Shown in pieces: positions 1 to 11,517 of a stretch of 64,000 nt of DNA. The translations under genes were made by a program, and so were the position numbers. The DNA is taken from NCBI GenBank assembly GCA_036874045.1, contig JAZBRI010000004.1, forward strand, positions 2,604,001-2,668,000, in the 5' to 3' direction. Within the stretch, counting starts at the first letter, position 1, and each line of letters begins with the position of its first letter. The notes below the pieces were generated by a model that was not told the DNA's origin, searched no databases, and worked only from the letters and a program-made list of their open reading frames with translations. This DNA is from Cymodocea nodosa. Taxonomy: Eukaryota > Streptophyta > Magnoliopsida > Alismatales > Cymodoceaceae.

Positions 1-1060
1 CATTCTGCGGATGAATACCATACAGCTACAGTTATTTGGTTTCAACAATCATTTGCTTCAAAACCAAGTAGACGTGATCTACGAAGTTGGCTAAGCTAGT
101 GTGTAATGTTGACAACCTTGGCCAGATTTGGCTCAACTTCTTCAGCTGTTCCTTTTTCCATATTTGCGGTTCCATTAGAACCCCCTCCAGAGCTTGAGAT
201 CTGCAACAAAAATTTATACCAAAATCAGTGGAAAAAAAACGTCTACAGGAAAAGGAGACACCAGCAGAAAAAAACAAGTTTTGGACCAGGATTCGCAACT
301 TAAAAAGAGAAAGCATCATGAACACAGGAAAAATTCCCATACTCCCAGCAGTTTTCTGAAACACAATGAACAAAATAATAGAGAGATCCGAACAAGAATA
401 AAAATTTTAAAAAAATCTCTAGAACGAGAGAAAGGATAAATTTTTTCTTCTTAAAAAGAAAGGCAATGTCCAGCGGCATTCCATAAGAAGCAACGCCCAA
501 AGGAAGCAAAGAGCATGCAAGAACGATCAAAAGCAAGAGAACCAACAAACGCTTGGCGAGGCGACGACCCACATTCTTACGGCGGGGATCCCTCCGGCAC
601 ATTTGCCTGGAGAAGCTGGCGCACGGGAACCCGATCCTCTTGGCCGCTCTCCTCAACCTCTCCGACCCACCCGCCATCCGTCTCCCTCCTCTCCGACCCA
701 GCTTCCTCCCCTCTCCCTCCTCTTCCCCTTGATGTGTGGCTCTTCTCCTCCTCCCACTGCTGCCCGTTCCCCTGCGTGCCCTGCAACCTCTCCTCCTCAG
801 CAAGAGAACAGCACAGTGCTTGGAGTCGCTGTCACCGTCATCTCCACCGCTGCCCTCCTTGCTCCGGCCAAGTACGCATCCAGCATTCCTGGTTATTGCC
901 AAATCCAGCAGAGAGAGGATTTATTTCCCCATTCCTTCGACGAAGACGGAAATAAAAACCCAAAATCTCGCCATGTTTCTGTTTCTTTCATGGGTTGCTT
1001 CTTCTGCAGAGATGTACCGCACTCTCGTCTGCAACTCTGCTCGAGTAATAACAAATGAGT
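1..1060 (-). other. Doubtful minus-strand transcription unit (unrecognised)
   Basis: The stretch 515-960 is GC-rich, unlike the AT-rich DNA around it, as is typical of a first exon or promoter in this genome. On the minus strand a good donor (GTAAGA, intron from 580) and a good acceptor (TTGTTGCAG, intron to 201) would remove a 380-bp intron. The exon below 200 can be read in two open frames. One ends TSLANFVDHVYLVLKQ and stops near 32. The other carries GTAEEVEPNLAKVV and stops near 95. No frame gives an ATG-started protein running cleanly across the junction. An unspliced minus-strand frame beginning MAGGSERLRRAAKRIG (about 679 downwards) is arginine-rich with a later hydrophobic stretch. 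I recognise none of these. It could be a gene 5' end with a non-coding first exon, or chance frames in GC-rich DNA. Confidence 0.25.
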
Positions 1061-4000
1061 TTAATATTATTCTTTTTTCGTTGAAAATGAGTTTAATATT
1101 ATTGTAATTATTCACACTTATCTTATGATATTTATCTTTCGATTTATATATATATTAATTTAAAATCTATGAAATTTATATTTAAAATAAATATTTATTT
1201 TAAAAAAATGTATTTGTTAAATTTTAAGTTGACATATTTAAACTATAAAATTAGTCATGCAACCTCATTTTCCTTTAAAAAAAAATAACTTAAAATTGTT
1301 GTAATCGCTCGTAGTTATGTTATGACATTTATTTTATGATTTATATATATTAATTTAAAATTTATGAGCAATAGAAATTACGTCTAAAATAAATATTTAT
1401 AAAGAAAATATTTATTTATTTCAAATATAATTTTCATCGTACAGATTTTAAGTTAACAAATACAATTATCTATAATATTTTTTCATAAAAATTTAATAAC
1501 GTTCAACTGCTCCACTCACGGTTCACCTCTGGTCACCCTCGGTGACAGGAAGTTACTTTCACCGTAGCTCGCTGGTTTAAGAACAAGTCATCGAGGCAGA
1601 AAATGCAACAAGGGTGGCTGAGATTTTGGGACTGTGAAATTTTAATTACAGGACCAGCATAAAAACTAGTCGATTTCTGTGATTAAGATTAAACATTGAT
1701 GATGCAACATATTATGTGCACAATGCATATGATTTCATGGATGTAAATGATAACTCCTAGGCATGGCAATGCTCAACAGTACAATCCCATCAGAGAACCA
1801 GTGGAGTGTAGAGATGCATTTGGTATTTGATGCTTTTTCTTGAGGCAGAGCAAGAATGCAAGATGGGTGGTGCTTGATCTGAGACAAAGTCTGAGCAAAA
1901 GGTAAAAGAAAAGGCCTGCTTCAACTGCACGCCACCATGTTAAGTGCCTTTTCTTGTAATGGTAAAACAGTGACGTTATTCACTTTAAAAATATATATAC
2001 TTTTGTAAAGTGAAGTAGGTTATGGCTGATGGCTTGCAATGTTGAGTGTTGAAACACATGTCTCTGGGGAAGTGACCTCCCCTTCCCATCTAAATCCCCT
2101 TCTCTACAACTCAGATTAAGATACACTCATTCATGGTATGCACAGGTTATTTCCACCCATGCAGGCATGTGCTGCCTTGACCAATCACACCCATAAAGGC
2201 TGAATCATCTTGATATGCCTTTTACTAAAGAAACTTGCTGTTTGGCATGATTAGTTCTAACTGGTTGAATTATTTAGGATTACATGATTTCATATTTTTC
2301 CTCTTGCTAATTTCAGAAGAAAAAAGACCTTGCTGATTGGCATTACAGCTCATGATGATGTCCACCGGAGTCCACACTGGTCCATCCGGGTTGTAAGACC
2401 TCCCTTTACATCAAAGGCATGTTGATAGATCTTTTTTCAAAAGCTTTCGTGAGTTTTTGGAGAACCAGTGAGGAGGTAGATTTTTATAACACATCCTCTT
2501 TGTACGTATCATCACAACTACCATGGTTTTTAAACTAGATGAGGTATGAATTGCATGTCTCATACCATAGGCCAGAGCCATTTCAGGTTGCCCATACCAC
2601 ATCAACTTGGTTCATTTCTTTTATTGCAAGAGACAGGAGGGAACATAGGCCTGTGAGTATGTGGAATCTTCCATTTGAATATTGAAAATGAGAGAGAAAG
2701 AGAGAGAGAGATCTAGTCCAACTCTTTTTGACTGGCTTTTCCCAAATTTCCTTAAGCGTGTTGTTGCCTTCTGGGAATAAAGAGAAGGCAAAGGGACTGT
2801 GTTGGTCTAATTGTATTCATACAACTGAGATTAACTTCTTCAACTTGCTTCAAACAATAGCTTAAAAGTGGATTGGGTGCATCCAATGGACAAACAAATC
2901 CTTTTGGGTTCTTCTTGTAGGAATCAAGGGTTTATGGTAGGAAGGAAAAAAGAAAATGTAGTGTTGGGGTATGCCTAGACAGAAGAGTTTGCTGTCTTAT
3001 GTTGAGAGAGAGAGGATGTGCACAGGTTTGTTAGCTGGACTGTTGAAATCATGAAATAAAGGTGAAAATTGGAACAAGTGGCTGAAGAAGCACATCAACT
3101 TCTACGCCAACAATGAGACAATGTAATTAGTTACCTACTTAATTAAAATAGATTAGTCATGAAATTCAATTCAGACAAAAACACTATTATTTAAAAAATA
3201 AATAGATCATCTTGTACATCTAGGATTATATTCTTGCAAAAGTTGGTCTTTCTAAGGTGGACATGGTATGTTCCTTTATTGCCTTGTAAAGGGGAGTTAG
3301 ACATTTGATCTTGTATGTATGTATGTATGTATGTATGAATTTAGAGTTGGAAGTTTAATCTTACATCATTTATGACGTGATAGACAAAACCCTTTTATTG
3401 TAGTTAATCCTCTCTTCAATTGCTAAATTAACTTTTAAGAATATATTTAACATAATATTAGAACAAGTCTGCGTGGACTAAGCTCTTATATTATAGTTAA
3501 CTCTCTTCTTAATTGTTAAATTGAAAAAATTTTATGCAACAAGGATTATAAAAGTATTAAGGATTTGAGGTTTTCCTTTTGTTCATAATCTCAGCTTCAC
3601 CCCTGGTTATGTTGTTGGACCATGTATCCTTTTCATGAGGTGGAAGCAGCTTTTACCTGTCATGAAGGCTTGTAATAGGAAATTTCTTAACAGACAAGAG
3701 GTATATGTCTTTTCTTATTCTGCCTAACGCTTAGACAAATATAAATATGATTTGATTTTAACTGGATGTTGGATTAAATGAGATTTGATTCATAATCTTA
3801 TATGGCTAATATCACAATCTTTGTTGCTAAAATTCTAAAAATAACAGAGTTGAAGTATTGGTTTCAAAAAAATCTGGAGACTAACAATCTCAAAAGTCAA
3901 TATGATGATAAAAACCATTAACCATGGTCTCAAAATCAAGCAAAACATGCCCCACTCCCAAAACCACAGGGACTTAAACGTTTATGTTTGTTGGAGTATC

Positions 4001-4110
4001 TATTTTATGATATTTGTTGTGTATCTTTTGAGTGTTTGTGTCCTTGCATTTTTTTTCATTGATTAATAAGATGGTAATATTTAGTTTTCTGTTTTTTTGC
4101 CTTTCAACAG
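1060..4110. other. Intergenic region, no gene seen; microsatellites
   Basis: No frame here reads as a recognisable protein. The left part, 1060-1500, is strongly AT-rich. A short GA run lies at 2690-2710 and a GTAT tetranucleotide run at 3313-3337. The region may contain 5' introns of the dead DUF810 gene that follows, but I could not identify upstream exons of it. Confidence 0.6.
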
Positions 4111-5200
4111 AGAAGTTTGCTATTAGATTGTGAAGCACAAGTGCAAAGCCTCCTTGCCACTACTTTTGAGAACAGCAAGTCACTAAATGAGTTCTACCCA
4201 ACGGGACTGTAAGACCTATATGGCTCTCAGTTCTGGATTTTGCTTCACCTGCTTTGGTCCCTGCAGTGCAGTTCTTCACCCTTCTACATCATATGATGAT
4301 ATTCTCATTCAAGATGCCCAGGGTCTGTTAAGAAATTATCTTAAGGTAATTTACAACTAAAAATAGTACATATTGTAATTGTGCTTTTCATGTTCCTGAA
4401 AGGAAGGCTTCTGAACAATCTAAATGACAAGTACGAGAGAATGACATTTTCAGCATACACCAACATTGCAAACATCATAAAAAGTTTGCATAGGCCATTT
4501 TTTCTGAAATTCATTAGTCAATAATGCACATAAATGTAATAGAGAATTAATTGTGTAGACAGTATTGTGGATTCATTCAGTCTTGTCCATCATAAATTCT
4601 CTACCATTTTGAACTTCTTCCTTACTGGATTAAATAAAAACCAGTAAAAAACACAACAGTGTGTGTCTATTTTTTTCCATTTTCGAGCTTCTAATCTGCC
4701 AATGGAATCAAATCCTAGAAAGCACATTTGCATGGAAAGCATGGTATTTTCAATAAAACAAATCTCTACTACCATAGAAAGATCAATTTCGATGCAAAGA
4801 AAACCTTCCTTTATGATATATTCTGCTATTGCCGTACACAATTCTACATGATATACATCATGATCGTATCCAAAAGGTACTTCACAATCAAAGTAAGATA
4901 GCCAAATGTTTCTCAATGTTGGCGAGCAACATTTCAACTTTGGTTAATGCTATACTGGGGGCGTTCTCAATCAAAGTAGCTTCCTCGATGCCATAGATGG
5001 TTGATCATGAAAGCAGCCAAATCATGTAAATTAATAACAGGCAGCTGCTGCAAAAAGAACTAGATGGCATTTTGTGAAGTCTGATGAGTTTGTCTCAAGC
5101 AACTACTCTGGTGCTATCATGGATGAATGTTTCTATGGCATATCTCAAGATGAAGTTGCCGTGCATGAATTTAATTAGTGGAATTCAGGAAGAACTTATT
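4111..5200 (+). pseudogene. PATROL1/MUNC13-like (DUF810) pseudogene fragment
   Basis: Two exon-like blocks match the conserved C-terminal half of plant MUNC13-like DUF810 proteins (the PATROL1 family, which helps deliver plasma-membrane cargo such as the H+-ATPase). Block 1 (4111-4345, after CTTTCAACAG and before GTAATT) starts RSLLLDCEAQVQSLLATTFE in one frame, continues FASPALVPAVQFFTLLH in a second, and ends DILIQDAQGLLRNYLK in a third. Block 2 (from 5041, after TTAATAACAG) reads AAAAKRTRWHFVKSDEFVSS, then shifts frame to AYLKMKLPCMNLISGIQEE. Residues match the family order (LLHDIL..EAQ..L, AAAKKRSRRHL, TDE.V..NSGG, AYQKMK). At least three frameshifts and several stops rule out a working product. 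The splice sites are still present, so it decayed from a genomic copy, not a processed cDNA. The upstream two thirds of the gene is missing from the window. Family assignment is from remembered motifs. Confidence 0.75.
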
Positions 5201-5309
5201 TCATGGAAATTTATGTCATATAGCATAAATGAAATGTATGATATATCTATATCTATATATATATAATTTTCAATGAAATATAGCTGTTACTGTTACGGAG
5301 AGAGACATC

Positions 5310-5540
5310 TTACAAGCTCGAGAGAACAATACAGTGGCTTATTGACACTTCTGAAGGATAACATCCCCAAAAAGCCAGAAAAGCATGTTCAGAAACGTAC
5401 TTGAAGGCAATCAGTTTCCATGTACGCTGTTCCTGAGCGAGTGGTGGAAACAAGATATGAAGAACTTGACAGGATTCATTTTTTCCAGGCACGGGGACCA
5501 TAGACATGCTCAGGAAGAAATACAAAAGCTACGTACAAGA
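5310..5540 (+). pseudogene. Unrecognised exon-like fragment
   Basis: A stretch of balanced base composition in AT-rich surroundings. One plus-strand frame reads MFRNVLEGNQFPCTLF then LSEWWKQDMKNLTGF and stops near 5535. Neighbouring frames carry IQWLIDTSEG and LLTLLKDNIPKKPEKHVQKR, each ended by a stop. Sensible peptide in three frames suggests a frame-shifted coding relic, possibly the 3' continuation of the DUF810 relic or a separate gene scrap. I do not recognise the protein, and chance cannot be excluded. Confidence 0.25.
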
Positions 5541-6722
5541 AATGTCAGTGATTAGATTTTCTCAGCTTTCTTGCAAACGCGTTTTCCTCTCTGATTGCAG
5601 TTTAAGTAAGCAAATGCAACCATTCCATATGCAGTTATTAGATTCTATATTGTACATAATACCTTCTCAAGCAGAGTATTTGCAACAATTTGTCACAGTT
5701 TCTGGGACAGAATGTGTCAGGTATACAACATAACATTACATTTCAACTAATTCATTGGAAAATATGCTTTAGGAGTAAGTTTGCTTTGGCCTATTATCTA
5801 AGGAGACATTTTGGTAGGGATTATATGAATTTTATATGTTGAGTCTTATGTTTTGTGCGTATAAGGGTAGAATGGCACGTTAAATATGTAATTAGGGTAT
5901 ATGATGTACAATTTTACACTTGTATTGGAATGATCATTCTGCCGCTCTCAAAAATCTTAAATTGAGAATTTTCACCATTAAATTTGATTATAAACGTAAA
6001 TAGCTACAATTTACTAAAATTTGGATGTTTTCTTGTGCAATGAATAACTCAAAGAAATTTAATTTTTCTTCAGAAAAAAAAATAATTTTCAACATTAAAA
6101 AAATTAACACATACAAAATGTATATCCACTTGCCATGCAATAGTGCATAGTTAATTACTTGTTTGGATACAAGTGCACACTGATAAGCATCCATCAGGAT
6201 TCCACAGTTCATGTCAATCCCCCTAAGATTGCAGAGATGGAAATAAAATACGTGTATAGAAAAGTATTGGCTATAAAAATTAGGCAAACGATGCAAATAT
6301 TGTGTGATGAAGAAATTGCAGTGCCACATAAGAGAAGAATATGGACTATTAACTAATTTATGTAAAAAAAAACATAAAAATTTTTCTTTCATTTCCTCAT
6401 GACCGGAGGTTTATGCATCACAAAGCATGCCTCACAATTAGAAAGCAATAACAAGCTATACACTAATTTGTGAATCAGTTCTGCAGATGTAGAAAAGACG
6501 GGCTATCCTGGAGTAATGGAAGGGTTATATTTCCCCAGCCAGCTAATTAATCAAGACCACTGAAATAGATATCCATATTAAAAAATCACCTTAAAGTGCA
6601 TGATTCAAATCCATATGCAATCTCCTCACTGATGTTGATTGATTTCTCAGACTCCAGAGATTGTATCAGGCTGTATCATTGGCATTATTGGTAATTTGGT
6701 ATGTCAAAGTCATGCACGTGTA
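5540..6722. other. Intergenic region with the APO gene 3' UTR
   Basis: AT-rich DNA without a credible frame. The right-hand few hundred bases should be the 3' UTR of the minus-strand APO gene whose stop codon is at 6723-6725. I did not find a clear-cut poly(A) signal that fixes its end. Confidence 0.5.
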
Positions 6723-9408
6723 TCATGCCACCAACCGAGCTTCTTCAGAGTCAGGAATAACTATGTCAAGCCGCATCATAGGCCTGTATGCATCAGGTAT
6801 TGCCGCACCAGCCTGAACACAAACCTCAACCACTGCTGGAGCCTTGCCATAGAATCTCTTAAGTGCACCTGTCAAAGGTGGTCCCTCAAGGTCCCGCACA
6901 TGCCAAACATAATTTTGGGGTAGCACCTCATCTGGTATAGCATCCTGCCATCCATGCTTACCATCCCTCCATTGGTGCTTGAATTCTCCGCAGAGTTTAG
7001 CATTGTGCCCCCATGGCCCTACATGGACCTCTGAACAATAACCACATGCTTTTACTGTGTATTTTTTCATCAACTTCGCCAGGCCCTGCTTAACATTGCT
7101 ATAGGCTTGTATAGTTCTCTCTGCAATTATTTGAGAGTCTAAAACTGATGAAGGGGGCTGGCTGTTACGTGCACCATAGGTGTCAAACTCAGCAAGAAGT
7201 GGCATAGAATCACCTGAAATGCGTGACTTAGGCTCCTCAACATATTCTCCCCTATCAATAACCTTTTTCCCAAGCATCCTTATGGGTTTAATCCTTCTAC
7301 GGCAAGGGTATTCTGGAATCTCAACACCAGCTTGAATGCACAGTTCAACAACTGCAGGAATTCTGACATATTTGAAACGGGTTTCATGCTTTATTCGCGG
7401 GCCAAAGGGATCAAACATGTGGTAAGATTCAATTGGGGTAAGGACATCGTCAATGGAACCTCTAACCCAAGAGTGAAGGCTTCTTCTGTGTACGTTCCCT
7501 GGACCACGGCAGTCAGGAATCTGATGCCCAGTGGGACCAACATGAACTTCTGGACAGTGACTGAAGAAAGATTTAGTCAGTAAACCAGTTTGCAGTTTTA
7601 CACTATAATTTATAATATTAAAAAAGGAAAGCAGAACTGCAGCAGACACATTTTGCTCTACAGTTGCAACAAGCATACCATGCATGAGAGGCAAATATCT
7701 TCTTTAAATAAAAATGGTTCGAGGATATACAATAAAATTACGAATATTAGAAGAAACAGCAATATCCAACCTCCACTGTAAAATCCAAAATTTCCCTAAA
7801 ATATTTGTGAAAATGAAAGCTTCGCTAAACAGGCAGTCTATAAATATCATTTTAGTATGGAAATGAAAGTTCTATGGCTATGAATGAAATGAAAATTAAA
7901 GTTGACGACCTAGGGGGCAGCAAGTTCTTGTAAAAAAGTGCTGACAATTTCAAAATGAAAAGAATTTGAGCTGCTTAATTACAATTTTCAGATCTGCTTG
8001 GTAAAATTTCAATCTTTAGAAAAAGGAGAATATCTTTTAGTTAAAATGCAGCCACTTACAAGAGAAACACTTAGGATATTCCACTAATGAACATCATCAA
8101 ATTTTCCTGTGCCTCGTGCAACCAACAGGATTGGGATCTAGTAACTTAATAATTAAATTTTCATTAAGAGAAATATTTTTAACTGTGGCGGTGATTCAAA
8201 TTTAGCTGAAGTTAATAATTTACAGTATCAGAACCAAACATTATATGTGCAATTAGTTAGCTACAAACAACTAGAATAACTCCATCCTTGAGTTGGATTG
8301 ACTAGACACAACTTGCCTGAAGTGAATGATAATTTTGCGTGAAAGGAGTAGTCAAACCATGCTATGGTTATTGCCACACATGCTAAATTAAAGTGAAATG
8401 TTTCTGTGAAACCGACTACAGACTTCATTCCTCAAACAGACAGTTCAACAGTTTACCTGCAGCCATATACTGGAACAATATGCAAGAGCTGTGAGAGGCC
8501 TTTAATCAGAATTTTCCATTCTTCTAGCACTTCATGTGCAACTGGAATAAGATGAGGCACCAATAAACCATTTTTGGGTGGGTCAAGAGGCTTCTCAATA
8601 CCCATTTGTGCAAGCTTTTTGTCCGCCCTTGCAGCTCTTTGCATCTGCTTGAGTGGGATAGGGTATGGTTTCTTCTTGTTCTTTGGTAGTATAGGAGGGA
8701 GATCTGCATTCTGTACATGCCGACCTCCTCTAGATATTGGTCGTCGACTGCCCCCTTGGGCGGCACAAACGCAAGGATTGGACAATGTTCTTCTAAAACA
8801 CGGAGACGAGTACAAAAGATATCTGCTCTGCAAGGAAAATGATTATAGTGAAAAGGTTACGACTTTTTAAAGCAAGATGTTTGTGTATTTCAATCTTTTC
8901 GAAAGCCTTTTAAATTCAGCGTTCACCATTCGAATTTTAGGTGATTGTATTCTTCGCAGAATTTCTGCAATCGAAAGCCACAAAAAACAGATGCAAATAG
9001 ACAAGCAACTCCCATATTTCCCAATCAACCAAAGAACATAGCGATGTTCCTATTCTTCCAATAAAAGACAAACCAAAAGCCGCATAAACACGTATTGATG
9101 CCCCCGGTGACGGCCAGCAACAAACCAAAAAGTATTTCATCTCTAGAAAAACCACAGAACACCGCAATTCGAACAAAACCGACCGACCTAACTCGAGGAA
9201 ATGGGATCGACGCAAAACAGTAGGATTGCAGCGATACCGTCGTTAATCAAAACACGCCATGCTCCATCTAGTAAAAGTAGAGCCTTTGAGGCGGGCGGAG
9301 GGGATGTACCGGCGGGAACAACAAGAATCGCTGCCGTGGCATGAAGGAGGAATCCGCGGATGGCGGATAAAGGCAAGGCGAGAGGGTGACGAAAAGCGGG
9401 GACGCCAT
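6723..9408 (-). CDS. APO1-like: APO1/APO2-like chloroplast protein
   Basis: Plant APO proteins are plastid proteins linked to group II intron splicing and 4Fe-4S/photosystem I accumulation (family knowledge). Exons on the minus strand are 9408-9310, 8827-8457 and 7560-6723 (99+371+838 bp), giving 435 aa with phase kept (introns phase 0 and 2). Exon 1 encodes a basic, hydroxylated N-terminus (MASPLFVTLSPCLYPPSADS) fitting a transit peptide. Exon 2 carries the family motif around PPILPKNKKKPYPIP and LAQMGIEKPLDPPKNGLLVP. Two APO repeats follow: the first at about residues 156-260 (C156-x2-C159, GHQIPDC) and the second at about 327-430 (C329-x2-C332, GHNAKLC), each with EVHVGP and an Fe-S or zinc-type Cys/His pattern. 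Length is near that of the Arabidopsis relatives. Exon 1 rests on a GTACAT donor and phase and is the least certain part. No lesion is visible. APO1 and APO2 cannot be separated by eye. Confidence 0.93.
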
Positions 9409-11180
9409 GGTGGTGGAAGCAGAAACGAGGTGGATAATGGTGGGCAGGCACCGATCACCGCTGGTGGTGAAGGGCCGTGCGACGACGGAGACGGCGCAGT
9501 GGCGAGTCAGTGGATTCAGAGGTAGGAGTCGCGTAGTTTTGTACGAAAAATGACGTAGTTTTTTTTATAAAAAAAAAATTAATGATTTTAATATAATTAT
9601 TTTTAAATAAAAAATTTAATAATGTTGAATGTAATGGTTAATTACTTAAAATATTTATGATTATTTGAAAATTGAATGTTAATTTTTTTTTTTAAATTAT
9701 CATTACTGGAACAAGTATTGTATTATAAAAGTTATTTATATATAGTATCATTATATTTTTGTTCTTATAAAATATATTATAACTAAAGAAAATATTTTGT
9801 ACGATAACATGAAAATCGTTAGCGTCATTTTTAAAAAAAATGCTAAAAATGCTTTTTTTTTAGCATATCGCCTTTCAAAGTGCAAAAATCCATGGCATTT
9901 TGATCAACTATTGTCATGGCGTTAACTTTGTCATTAATTACTTGGGTTTTCTTCGGTAGATTTTTCTGTGTGGAAACGAAGGAAAACAATCGTCATCGAA
10001 TATCCCTCTTTGAAGGGTGATATCGTCTTTTTGTCATGAAAATGCGTCAGAAGTCATGTGTCACTTAAATAAAACGACACTCGTGATTGAACGAGATGCT
10101 GCGGTGATTTATTTTATTTTCTCGCGTAAATGAGGTTGTCATCGTGGGGTGCTCAATTGTTTAGATTTTATTTTCTCTTCTCCAACACTCCATAGTTTAA
10201 AAATCTACAGTTGGGAAAATCTAAACGTAGTCTGAGAATCCTTTCTCCACCGACAAATTTATCGATTCATCCGTTTGGATAAAACCAAAATCCATAGGAT
10301 GACGAGTATAAGTGAACCAAACAAAGTTGACTTTTGGTTGTTTAAAATTGATTACTGATACACAGATTTCCACGTATTTAATGGGATGCCCATCAATTAC
10401 ATATTACGTTCCGACTCAACGAACGTAATAAAAAACCATTAGACTCCACATGCTTGAATGCTTAATACGATCGTATCACATATGATGCTAAATAATTCTG
10501 TTCATATTACATATGATCTCTCTTGCCCACCATCGGCTTGGTTGATGATGAGTTCGAGCACAGAAATGGGAGGATTTCAACGAGACTCTCGCACGACAAA
10601 TTAAGGAATCGGCATGCGTTAATAAAAATTGTTTGTGTCCAAGAAATATTGATAAAAATATAGGAAATATTAATTTTTGTTAGTAAATTACTCTGTCATT
10701 TCTGAAAAAATCGACTTCTTATCAACCAGAACAAATAAAAATCAACAAACATAGAAAAAATTTCGATTTCGATTACAAACTCGGATACCAAAATTTGACG
10801 CACCAAAGATGCCAAGACTTAATCATACTAACAAGATCGTATTATTGATTGATAAAATATAAATTTTCAAATCATACTAGATTATCATTTAATAAAATAA
10901 AATTATCATGGTAAGACTTAATTTAAACATCTCTCTTCGGAGACATCTGATAAAATTTAAATTCGATACAATTTCAACATAGATTGCATATATTGAACTA
11001 ATATAGTCTATGAAAATAGTGTCCTGATTTTAATAAAAAAATTTAAATTGTATAGATTCGGCACAATTAATAGACCCCAAAAAAAAATCATTCAACGCAA
11101 CTCAAACACGATTAAAAACCGAGATTCTCGCACGAGACATGAGTAAAAGAGATTCACACGAGTGAAAAGATGTCTTTTCT
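9409..11180. other. Divergent intergenic region between APO and MYB-CC genes
   Basis: This segment separates two divergently transcribed genes and must hold both promoters. The GC-rich part up to about 9530 is probably the APO 5' UTR. From 9540 to 11100 the DNA is AT-rich with no coding frame. A short U6-like remnant at 10932-10975 is listed separately. Confidence 0.55.
10932..10975 (+). ncRNA. U6 snRNA-like 5' remnant (pseudogene)
   Basis: The segment reads TCTCTTCGGAGACATCTGAT then AAAATTT and CGATACA. Plant U6 snRNA begins GTCCCTTCGGGGACATCCGA then TAAAATTGGAACGATACAG. The match covers the 5' hairpin and the next dozen or more bases, with changes mostly C-to-T and G-to-A. The hairpin arms change together (CTC/GAG for CCC/GGG). 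Similarity fades after CGATACA, so the functional ACAGAGA box and 3' half are not preserved. No upstream USE/TATA-type U6 promoter was recognised. This is a relic, not a gene. Confidence 0.5.
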
Positions 11181-11367
11181 TCCACGTTGCATGCTCAGCC
11201 ATGGCACACTAGAAACATGTTGAGGACTGAGAGACAAGGTACTCAGGACACTTCTATTCTTTTAACCCCACAAGTCCCTCTCTCCTTCCCCAAATCTGCT
11301 AGTCCCTCCAGCACCAGCTCGAGCAGACATTTTCGAAAAGCCAGCGCAAGCGTGCAAGGAGGAGGAG

Positions 11368-11505
11368 GTAAGACCCATACTCTAGTTTCCTTTGCTTTGC
11401 TGTCGTTGGTTTTGTTTGGTTCCTGCTAGACCTTCTTCTATTCTTCTCCTCCTCCTCCTCACCTAAAAGAACAGCTTTTTGGTCACAACTCACCTTTGTT
11501 CTCAG
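11368..11505 (+). other. Probable 5'-UTR intron of the MYB-CC gene
   Basis: A donor (GAG|GTAAGA at 11368) and an acceptor (TTGTTCTCAG ending 11505) sit 12 bp before the chosen ATG at 11518. The flanks are GC-balanced and resemble 5' UTR. Introns in the leader just before the ATG also appear in the E2 and WD40 genes of this window. This is inferred from splice signals only. Confidence 0.6.
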
Positions 11506-11517
11506 GTGGAGCAGGAG

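Noticed and set aside
515..1058. Plus-strand frames rich in Ser/Pro/Leu (for example near 603-1058)
   Set aside because: These are open only because the DNA is C-rich; three overlapping frames are all open, with low-complexity composition and no motif.
4590..4937. 115-codon minus-strand frame inside the DUF810 pseudogene interval
   Set aside because: It lies where an intron of the relic belongs, its peptide (VYHVELCTAIAEYIIKEG) fits no family I know, and no partner exons are seen.
6159..6392. Overlapping frames on both strands
   Set aside because: Short, AT-rich, no motif, and located in the likely APO 3' UTR or downstream DNA.
8574..8870. Plus-strand frame opposite APO exon 2
   Set aside because: Shadow of the minus-strand APO coding exon; the minus strand carries the conserved motifs.
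9188..9525. Longer open frames on both strands around the APO first exon
   Set aside because: They stay open because the region is GC-rich, but none gives a donor in the phase required by exon 2; the 99-bp frame ending at 9310 does.
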